A stretch of DNA of 10,510 nucleotides, taken from the NCBI GenBank assembly GCA_964353455.1, contig CAYGWP010000517.1, positions 1-10,510 on the forward strand. The letters run 5' to 3'. Within the stretch, counting starts at the first letter, position 1. The number at the start of each line of letters is the position of its first letter. This document shows, one piece after another, positions 4,973-10,510 of the stretch. Below the pieces are notes generated by a model. It was not told the origin of the DNA. It saw only the letters and a list, made by a program, of their open reading frames with translations, and did not search any database. The stretch comes from CAYGWP01 sp964353455. Its GTDB lineage: Bacteria; Planctomycetota; Phycisphaerae; FEN-1346. The position numbers and the translations under genes were made by a program.

Positions 4973-6412
4973 ATGAAACGCCGAAGCAAAATCCTGCTGG
5001 TCATCGGCATGGTGTCGGCGGTCCTGGTTGCCGGCCTCGTCGTCGGATATGTCATCATTTCGATGGACGAAGATCCGACCGACGACAGCGACCTCCGCCC
5101 GGCGCGCCTCGACATCCCCGATGAGCAGAACGGCTACACCTATTTCGCGCAGGCCTCGCGCATTTGGGTTTGGCCGGGCATTGAGAAAAAGGAGGATGGG
5201 TCCAGGGCCGACGTGCCGGGTTGCCGCAATCGTAAAGGCTCAACGATTGACGAAGAAAGGCGGGAACTTCTTTCTTCGGTACTTCTTGGCGACAAACGAG
5301 ATCATGCCCTCGCGGCCGAACTCCTCAAGAGCAACGAGGCCGCCTTGGCCCTGTGCGATAAGGGTCTTGCCTGCCCCTTCTTCCAGTTGCAGGAGGTTTT
5401 GAACTACAAGGACAGCCTGGCCGACTGGTGTGAACTTCTGCACCTGGGCAATTTGATGCGCCTTTGCAGTCAGGCTCACCTCCGCGCAGGCAAGAGTGAC
5501 GATGCCTGGCAAGAAGCGATCAAGGTGGTGCGTTTCGGGCACACCGTTGAGAACGGCCGAGGCATTCTCATCGGCTGGTTGATCGGGCGCACCGTTAAGG
5601 GTTTGGGATTGGAGACGCTACGACAGACGCTGCGCGACTCATCGGCCCCGCCAGATCGCCTGAAGCAGTACGCCGCCGACCTGATGGCATTCTCGGACGA
5701 CGGCGCCGGCCTGGCACAGACCATGTGCGCCGAATACCAATGGCACGTGAATATCTTAGAGGATTTCCGAAGTGGAGATTACGCACTTGATCGCATTAAG
5801 GGCTTAACGCCCGAAGCAAAACGCGCCGCGTGGCAACGGTATCTCAATCGCGGCGTTTTGCTCCGCTACAACGAGACCAAGCGTCTGCTGGCGGAACCGA
5901 CACGCGTAATCATCGAAAACGCTTCGAAACCGTATTCGGAAAGGAAGCCTTATGTGCGTACGTGGCGCACAGCAAACGAGCGTGGAGTCTTAGGGCATCT
6001 ACTGGACGGGAATCTTGTTGGCAGGATGCTTCTGACCCTCCTTTCTCCTTCAGTCGAAGGCGCTGTCGGGTTGAAGTACCGGGGGCAGATTGATACGGCC
6101 GCAACGCGGGCCCTCATCGCCCTGAAGGCGTTCAAGACCGAGACCGGCCGCTTGCCTGAGACGCTTGCGGAACTCGTGCCGGAGTTTCTGGACGCCGTGC
6201 CGCTGGACGATTTCGACGGCAAGCCCTTACGCTACTCGCGCGAAAAGAAGTGCGTGTACTCGGTCGGTGCAGACCTGGTGGATTCGGGCGGGCATTCGAA
6301 AGAGGGCGCCCGGCAATGGTGGACGGAACACAAGCCGGACGAACCGCTTGAAGAAGGCGCCGATCCGGACACATGGAGTTTGCCCGACCCCAGTTTCTTC
6401 ATTGAGTTCTAG
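4973..6412 (+). CDS. Membrane-anchored protein of unknown function (planctomycete-type family)
   Basis: The protein has 479 residues. The ATG at 4973 is chosen because it opens a signal anchor (MKRRSK, then hydrophobic residues 7-29) and has a GGGGGGCAGGA binding site; an in-frame ATG at 4862 would put 37 unrelated residues before the anchor. The short palindrome GGCAGGATGCC (4962-4972) places that site in a potential hairpin loop. After the membrane segment the protein is probably outside the cytoplasm. Residues 40-60 hold DIPDEQNGYTYFAQA, a motif I associate with lineage-specific planctomycete proteins. The middle is helical (LADWCELLHLGNLMRLCSQA and repeats of similar kind). The C-terminal 370-430 region (TRALIALKAFKTETGRLPETL, then LVPEFLDAVPLDDFDGKPLRY) resembles the conserved C-terminal segment seen in type II secretion pseudopilin-like and many PVC proteins, but no N-terminal pilin cleavage site is present. 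No enzyme motif is visible. It stands alone. Confidence 0.85.
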   Translation: MKRRSKILLVIGMVSAVLVAGLVVGYVIISMDEDPTDDSDLRPARLDIPDEQNGYTYFAQASRIWVWPGIEKKEDGSRADVPGCRNRKGSTIDEERRELLSSVLLGDKRDHALAAELLKSNEAALALCDKGLACPFFQLQEVLNYKDSLADWCELLHLGNLMRLCSQAHLRAGKSDDAWQEAIKVVRFGHTVENGRGILIGWLIGRTVKGLGLETLRQTLRDSSAPPDRLKQYAADLMAFSDDGAGLAQTMCAEYQWHVNILEDFRSGDYALDRIKGLTPEAKRAAWQRYLNRGVLLRYNETKRLLAEPTRVIIENASKPYSERKPYVRTWRTANERGVLGHLLDGNLVGRMLLTLLSPSVEGAVGLKYRGQIDTAATRALIALKAFKTETGRLPETLAELVPEFLDAVPLDDFDGKPLRYSREKKCVYSVGADLVDSGGHSKEGARQWWTEHKPDEPLEEGADPDTWSLPDPSFFIEF

Positions 6413-6428
6413 GGGCCAGCGCCGTTAA

Positions 6429-6463
6429 CCCTCTCCCCTTGCGGGAGAGGGTGGCCGAAGGCC
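6429..6463. repeat. REP-like repeat CCCTCTCCC...GGGAGAGGG
   Basis: CCCTCTCCC (6429-6437) and GGGAGAGGG (6443-6451) pair perfectly, followed by GGCC-GAA-GGCC (6453-6463) and then GGGTGAGGGG, which can compete for the first arm. This composite is one of the most widespread intergenic repeats in high-GC bacteria. It lies 17 bases after the stop of the plus-strand gene and may protect the 3' end of its mRNA. No T run follows. Confidence 0.75.
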
Positions 6464-6539
6464 GGGTGAGGGGTTGCCGTGGTTCGCCCCCTCACGCCCG
6501 ACCCCTGTCCCACCAGCACGGTTGCCGCGGCACTGCCGC

Positions 6540-6558
6540 GTGGGTCCAGAGGACCCAC
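6540..6558. repeat. Short perfect inverted repeat between converging genes
   Basis: GTGGGTCC (6540-6547) and GGACCCAC (6551-6558) pair perfectly around AGA. It lies 19 bases past the MFS stop codon on the minus strand and might act at the end of that transcript, though it lacks a T run. Confidence 0.5.
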
Positions 6559-6576
6559 CCTACAGGATGACCAAGC

Positions 6577-7734
6577 CTAACCGTGGCGCGGCATCCACAG
6601 CGATGCAACGACGCTCAGGCACGTGGCCAGCGCGCCCATCAGGAACGCCCACTGGTACCCGACATATATCCAGAGGAGGCCGCCAACGAACGGCATCGCC
6701 ACGGCGGCCACGTGGTTCATCGCCACGCCCATGCTCAGGGTCGGCGTGTGCTCGGCCGGCGGGGCGATGCGGTTCACGTACGTCGTCAGCGCCATCGCAA
6801 GGTTAAAGAGGACGCTGTCCAGCACGAACAGGACAAACAGGATATGGACGTTCGGGACAAACGCGTAGCCGATGAACACCAGGATGATGCTCGGGTAGTA
6901 CACCAGGAGGACCCGCCGCTCGCCGATGCGGTCGATCAAGCGGCCGACCCTCGGCGCGGCCACGTACCCTATCGCCTGGATGATGAGCCACAGGATGAGG
7001 ATCGACTCCAGGCTTGCCTTGTACGTGTTGACCAGCAGGAACGGGGCGAAGCAGAGGAATATCTGCTTTCGCCAGCCCTCCAGGAACGACAGGACGTAGT
7101 AGAGGCCGTACTTGCGTCGGAAGACGAGTCTCGGTCCAGGGGTCTTCAGGTCTCGCGGGATTCCGAGGCACGCCCCCGCCGCAAGGACCGCTGCGCCGCC
7201 CGCCACCAGGTACAGTGGCCGCATGGCCACGCCCGCGAGCGTCAGCCCGTATGCCGCCACGAGGCCCGCCGCAAACCCGACCGACCCGGCGGCGCCGATC
7301 TGGCCCAGTCTGTGCCCCGCGCGGCCGGGTTCGGCCAGGGCGAGCGCCATGGAGTTGGGCAGCGGCATCCAGACGTGGAGACCCTGGCTCCAGACCATGC
7401 TCATCGCCACGATCCACACATATTCATGGACGAATGCGTAGGCCGAGAGGCCCGCCGCCAGCAGGATCAGCATGGCGGCCCCGACGAGCGGCTCGGCAAA
7501 GCCCGCCAGGACCGCGAGCACCCCGAGCGCCAGCACGCCGCAGGTCTCGCGGAACGCCTCCACCAGGCCCTGCTGGAACGCGGTGACCCCGATCTCGCCG
7601 ACCAGAAAGTTGGTGTTCAGGCCCATCTGGACGGCCATCGTGAACCCGGCGCCGGCGACCGCCAGGCCGAGGAAGATCATGCTCCGCGTCCGGCGCGCCT
7701 CGGCGGCGGCATCCGGGATTCCGGTGTCAGCCAT
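6577..7734 (-). CDS. Major facilitator superfamily (MFS) transporter
   Basis: The protein has 385 residues with about twelve hydrophobic segments, the usual length and build of the MFS. The first helix covers about 18-36 and the halves meet at the polar stretch 192-210 (IPRDLKTPGPRLVFRRK). The loop GRLIDRIGERRVLL (264-277) fits the MFS motif A in its second-half position, with the conserved G, D, G and basic residues. MFS proteins move small solutes across the inner membrane using ion gradients; the substrate cannot be read from sequence. As the last gene of the minus-strand cluster with an M60 peptidase, an M55 D-aminopeptidase and a sugar isomerase-like enzyme, import of a peptide, sugar or muropeptide-like product is a plausible inference. 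The ribosome binding site before the ATG at 7734 is weak (AAGTGAG), and a gap of 118 bases separates it from the gene upstream. Family call firm, substrate unknown. Confidence 0.9.
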   Translation of the reverse strand: MADTGIPDAAAEARRTRSMIFLGLAVAGAGFTMAVQMGLNTNFLVGEIGVTAFQQGLVEAFRETCGVLALGVLAVLAGFAEPLVGAAMLILLAAGLSAYAFVHEYVWIVAMSMVWSQGLHVWMPLPNSMALALAEPGRAGHRLGQIGAAGSVGFAAGLVAAYGLTLAGVAMRPLYLVAGGAAVLAAGACLGIPRDLKTPGPRLVFRRKYGLYYVLSFLEGWRKQIFLCFAPFLLVNTYKASLESILILWLIIQAIGYVAAPRVGRLIDRIGERRVLLVYYPSIILVFIGYAFVPNVHILFVLFVLDSVLFNLAMALTTYVNRIAPPAEHTPTLSMGVAMNHVAAVAMPFVGGLLWIYVGYQWAFLMGALATCLSVVASLWMPRHG

Positions 7735-7852
7735 GCCGTCTCACTTGCCGGCGGTCTCTGGCGGCGGCCCCTTTGACGGCGGCCCGTTTCGCCACGACCT
7801 TGTCGTTCACGAAGACGACGGTCATCTCGATATTGCCGCGGCGCGCCGCGGG

Positions 7853-8695
7853 CTATTTCTGCGTGCCCGGGCATAGCGACCACACGCGGCCGAGGGCGTC
7901 GCCGACCCGCCTGGCGGCGTCGGCCGGCGCGAGCGACGCCAGGTCCTTGACGAACGGTTCCGGCACGACCGGACCGTCGTACCCGATTTTCATGAGCGCC
8001 CCCAGGAATCCCGCCAGGTCGATGACGCCCGTCTCGCCCGGCAGCGCCCGCACGTTGTCGCGCTGCTGGTCCACGGCGATGCCCGCCGGGGCATCATTGA
8101 TATGGACATACACAACTTGCTTTGCCTCCAGTGCCAGGATGTCCTCGACCGTGCCGAGGGACGTGTACCAGTGCCAGGCGTCCAGGAGGAGTCCGACGTT
8201 TGGCCCTGCGGCCTCGCACAGTTCCAGCATGTGTTCCATCGTGCGGACGAACGGGTACTTGTGGCCGATGCGGGCCGTCTTCGGGCCGATGAACTCAAGG
8301 CCCAGGCGGCAGCCGTGCTCCGCCAGGATGCGTGCCGCGCGCCCCAGGCGGTCGGCGTGCCAGCGGAAGTTCTCCTTGAAGGGCCGCGTGTCGGAGAAGG
8401 GGAGTATCCACGTGGCCACCCTCGTGACGCCGACCTCTGCGGCCCGCCTGGCCCTGGCGGGGAGGGCGGCGAGGCCCGCCTCGAACTTCGCATCGTCGTC
8501 GCGCACATTGAGGGGCAGCCCCATGCCGCCCGGCCTGAGGGCATGCGCGGCGAGCGCATCGCGGTACTCCGACGCCGGCACGGCGGGGTCCGCGGGCACG
8601 TCGATCCCCTCGAAGCCGCTCGCGCGGGCCAGCGGCAGGCACTCCTTCCACGGCAACCTGATGCCGATGGCGCCCGGATTCATGCACTTATACAT
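7853..8695 (-). CDS. Sugar phosphate isomerase/epimerase family TIM barrel (AP endonuclease 2-like)
   Basis: The protein has 280 residues, typical for the xylose isomerase-like TIM barrel family. The divalent metal site can be traced: E134 in LGLEF, D172 and H175 in LLLDAWHWY, H198 in VVYVHIND and E246 in PVVPEPF, in the usual order along the barrel. Family members isomerise or epimerise sugars and polyols, or dehydrate related acids, in the cytoplasm; the substrate is not evident. The PGETGVIDLAGFLGALMKIGYDGP segment before the last ligand is a family signature. The start at 8695 is supported by a strong GGAGG site 5 bases upstream. No signal peptide is seen. It lies 54 bases after the M60 gene with a palindrome between them, and 118 bases before the MFS gene, so co-transcription is likely but not certain. 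DNA repair (endonuclease IV) is unlikely because the full set of its metal ligands is not evident. Confidence 0.88.
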   Translation of the reverse strand: MYKCMNPGAIGIRLPWKECLPLARASGFEGIDVPADPAVPASEYRDALAAHALRPGGMGLPLNVRDDDAKFEAGLAALPARARRAAEVGVTRVATWILPFSDTRPFKENFRWHADRLGRAARILAEHGCRLGLEFIGPKTARIGHKYPFVRTMEHMLELCEAAGPNVGLLLDAWHWYTSLGTVEDILALEAKQVVYVHINDAPAGIAVDQQRDNVRALPGETGVIDLAGFLGALMKIGYDGPVVPEPFVKDLASLAPADAARRVGDALGRVWSLCPGTQK

Positions 8696-8723
8696 GTCAG
8701 CCTCCTATCGTATGGCAACGTAA

Positions 8724-8741
8724 GCCGGGGCGCGCCCCGGC
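8724..8741. repeat. Perfect 18-bp palindrome between cistrons
   Basis: GCCGGGGCGCGCCCCGGC is its own reverse complement and can fold as GCCGGGG/CCCCGGC with a CGCG loop; CGTA/TACG extend the stem after one mismatch (8719-8746). It sits between the M60 stop and the ribosome binding site of the next gene, where such a hairpin can block 3' decay or reduce downstream expression. It has no T run. The sequence resembles a dispersed high-GC repeat. Confidence 0.65.
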
Positions 8742-8749
8742 CTACGGGC

Positions 8750-10171
8750 TCATTTCGGCGGAAAGCCTTCGGGCATCCACGCCGGCAGCGCCGAGACCGA
8801 GGCCCGCGCCTTCTCGGACGTCGGCACGCCCCACGCCTGGAAGAACGGCCCCAGGTTCCGCCCCGCCGCCCGCGAGAAACGCACCATCCACTGGTCGCGC
8901 TTCTCATCATCGGCCTTAGGGCGCTCCGCATCCGGAAGGGCGCGGTACTCGGCAAAGACCTTCCGGTACGCCTCCCAGCCGAAGGCGTCCTTAAGTTGAA
9001 TGTACATTATGAGGCCGAGGAAGGGGTCTTTTTTCCAGTCTTCGAAGTTCGCCCCGGCCGCCAGGTACGCCTTCGTCCGCCGCGCTGCACTCTGGGGCGT
9101 CACTTCCGGATGGTTCCCGGCGGGCCGGCCCAGGGCCTTGTCGAAGACGTACATCGTGAAGAGGTTGACCGTGACCTCGCCCGCGCCGCCGAACGTCCAC
9201 GCGGGCGACTGGTGGTTGTGGCCCAACTCGTGCCAGAGGCCCCACACGCCGCCGTGGCCATTGGCCATCATGCGGGCCTTATCGACCATCACCGGCGGCA
9301 TGTCCAGCATGACCATGAGCGGGTACCCGGAGTGCATGTACCCGGCGGAGATCTGGACGTCGGCGACGTAGCGCTCGGGCCGGCGGCGCTCCAGCGGGAT
9401 GCAGGCGAGTTCCGCGCAGGCGTCCAGGGCGCGGTCCCAGAACTTCATGAGGTCTTCCGGGTCGTCGAGGCCGCGGACGACCTTTGAGGGGAGCGTGAGG
9501 ACGACCTTGCCCGTTGCCAGTTCCGCCCACGGGGCCGGAAGCGCGCGGATGGTCTTCCGCCACTCTGCCACGCTCGTCTTGCCGAGGACGAAGTAGGGCG
9601 CCTCGACGGCCCCGGCGATCCTGACGGGGATGCGGCCGAGCGGGCAGCCGTCCGGCACATCAATGTAGATGAGTCCGCCAAACGCGCTCGCCACGCGCGT
9701 CGCGCCGCCGTCGAGCGGCCGACGCAGGCAGACCTCCGGGCACCGCTTCCACGAGTCCAGCCGCCACAACGTATCGGTGTGAGAGCCGATGCGGACCTGT
9801 AGGCCCTTGCCGGCGGCCGCCTCCGGCAGCGAGACCGTCACGACCTCGCCCGCCGGGGCGTAGAGGCCCGTGCTGTGCCACGCGGGGACGGCGGTGTCGA
9901 TCTCGACCGCCCGCTCCACGCGCCTGGCGTCGGCCGGGACGGACCCCGGAAACGCGGCCGCCGCAGGGTGTGCGCGGACCTTCTCCGGCGGCGTCTTCCG
10001 CAACTCCTCCAGTTGTTGCTTCAAGGCCGCGCGGGCCTCCGCCTGGTCGGCCTTGAGGGGCTTTTCGGGCGTCGGCACGATTGTCTCGGCCGGCGGCGCG
10101 GCGCCCGCAAGGGCCGCGACGGCCAGGCACAGGCAAACCGCGCAGGCATACGATAGTCGTAATATCAACAT
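8750..10171 (-). CDS. Secreted M60 family (enhancin-like) metallopeptidase
   Basis: The protein has 473 residues. A signal peptide (MLILRLSYACAVCLCLAVAA, cleavage near AGA-APP, residues 22-25) marks it for export. After a helical linker (30-90), residues 90-200 form the N-terminal part of the M60 domain. The active site is clear: H314-E315-L316-G317-H318 in WGLWHELGHNHQ, with E332 in GGAGEVTVN as third zinc ligand, which fits the family pattern HExxH-x(8-28)-E. M60 peptidases are zinc enzymes; characterised bacterial members cut mucins and other O-glycosylated proteins, while viral enhancins degrade insect mucin. The start at 10171 has AAGGGA five bases upstream. The gene begins 24 bases after the M55 stop, so the two are surely co-transcribed. 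No carbohydrate-binding module is seen, unlike many host-associated M60 proteins, so the target may be an environmental glycoprotein or cell-wall material. Family call firm, substrate inferred. Confidence 0.93.
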   Translation of the reverse strand: MLILRLSYACAVCLCLAVAALAGAAPPAETIVPTPEKPLKADQAEARAALKQQLEELRKTPPEKVRAHPAAAAFPGSVPADARRVERAVEIDTAVPAWHSTGLYAPAGEVVTVSLPEAAAGKGLQVRIGSHTDTLWRLDSWKRCPEVCLRRPLDGGATRVASAFGGLIYIDVPDGCPLGRIPVRIAGAVEAPYFVLGKTSVAEWRKTIRALPAPWAELATGKVVLTLPSKVVRGLDDPEDLMKFWDRALDACAELACIPLERRRPERYVADVQISAGYMHSGYPLMVMLDMPPVMVDKARMMANGHGGVWGLWHELGHNHQSPAWTFGGAGEVTVNLFTMYVFDKALGRPAGNHPEVTPQSAARRTKAYLAAGANFEDWKKDPFLGLIMYIQLKDAFGWEAYRKVFAEYRALPDAERPKADDEKRDQWMVRFSRAAGRNLGPFFQAWGVPTSEKARASVSALPAWMPEGFPPK

Positions 10172-10195
10172 TAGTTCCCTTATACCAGGAGGCGG

Positions 10196-10510
10196 TTACG
10201 GCAGGATCGCCAGCGGGTCGCTGGTGGTCCAGCGGATGGTGCGTGAATCGAGGCGCGTCATGCCTTCCTTTCCGGCGACGCCGTCGCAATAGTCGCTGCG
10301 GTTGTAGCGCAGGATGATCTCCATCGGCTTGGCGGGGACGTAGGGTTTGGCCTTGCCCACCAGTGCGATGGCGCGGCGTGCGGCCTCTCGGATGCGGCTG
10401 CGGGCCTCCTTCGGGTCCACGAGTTCGGCCCGATTGCGGCCCTTGCCGCGCTTGACGGCGGCCGTCTCAACGGGGTCGAAGAACTGGCGTGCCTCGGCGC
10501 AGGCGGCCTC
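10196..10510 (-). CDS. M55 family D-aminopeptidase, DppA-like (C-terminal part; 5' end outside window)
   Basis: The frame is open from the right edge and ends with TAA at 10196, giving the last 104 residues. The sequence follows the C-terminal part of DppA-type M55 peptidases: CAEA near the start, a V-E-T-x-A-V-K-x-G-x-G-R segment, the helix P-K-E-A-R-S-R-I-R-E-A-A-R-R-A, then a strand (MEIILRY) and the closing G-M-T-R-L-D-S-R-T-I-R-W pattern (family: G-V-x-R-x-D-x-R-T-V). M55 enzymes are zinc-dependent self-compartmentalising decamers that release D-amino acids from the N-terminus of short peptides such as D-Ala-D-Ala. The zinc ligands and active site lie in the missing N-terminal part and cannot be checked. 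The M60 gene follows after 24 bases, so both lie in one transcription unit whose promoter is outside the window. Confidence 0.85.
   Translation of the reverse strand, partial: EAACAEARQFFDPVETAAVKRGKGRNRAELVDPKEARSRIREAARRAIALVGKAKPYVPAKPMEIILRYNRSDYCDGVAGKEGMTRLDSRTIRWTTSDPLAILP

Noticed and set aside
6583..7776. Open frame of 397 codons on the plus strand
   Set aside because: It is antisense to the MFS gene, highly charged and low in complexity; the minus strand has clear membrane helices.
7727..7825. 32-codon minus-strand frame (starts MTVVFVNDKVVAK) overlapping the MFS start
   Set aside because: It looks mildly protein-like and could couple translation to the MFS gene, but there is no ribosome binding site and the rest is Arg/Ala-rich. 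Too weak to call.
8102..9487. Open frame of 461 codons on the plus strand
   Set aside because: It is antisense to the TIM barrel and M60 genes, both of which show catalytic motifs on the minus strand.

Overview
The window reads as chromosomal DNA from a high-GC member of the Planctomycetota, probably of the Phycisphaerae type. This is inferred from a PEP-CTERM sorted protein whose tail matches those common in that phylum, a single-pass membrane protein of a family I associate with planctomycetes, an M60 metallopeptidase, and large repeat-rich intergenic spaces. There is no phage, plasmid, tRNA, rRNA or CRISPR signal. The assignment comes from protein character only and was not tested.

Layout. 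1-1136 (minus): the N-terminal 378 residues of a two-helix membrane protein with a strikingly regular 55-residue TPR-like repeat; it runs off the left edge. 1137-1598: intergenic, holding a candidate small RNA on the plus strand (promoter, short transcript, strong intrinsic terminator) and, facing it, the intrinsic terminator of the next gene. 1599-2711 (minus): a secreted PEP-CTERM protein with a promoter about 165 bases upstream and a sigma-54-like element in its leader. 2712-3875: 1.16 kb without a gene, first a block of GC-rich stem-loops (about 2941-3400), then a nest of dispersed repeats (3464-3860). 3876-4529 (minus): an HNH endonuclease. 4530-4972: two back-to-back promoters and a 229-bp foldback element made of hairpins inside hairpins. 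4973-6412 (plus): a membrane-anchored protein of unknown function. 6413-6576: REP-like repeats.

6577-10510 (all minus) is an operon-like cluster, read from the right edge leftwards: an M55 D-aminopeptidase (DppA-like, 3' end only), a secreted M60 (enhancin-like) metallopeptidase 24 bases downstream, a sugar-phosphate isomerase/epimerase-type TIM barrel, and an MFS transporter. A reasonable but untested reading is uptake and breakdown of a glycopeptide or peptidoglycan-like material: M60 cleaves outside the cytoplasm, MFS imports, M55 and the TIM barrel process the peptide and sugar parts.

The least explained parts are the non-coding ones: the candidate small RNA at 1303-1387, which can form two mutually exclusive structures, the foldback element at 4633-4861, which starts at a predicted transcription start, and the stem-loop block at 2941-3400. 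No complete new system can be claimed from this window alone.
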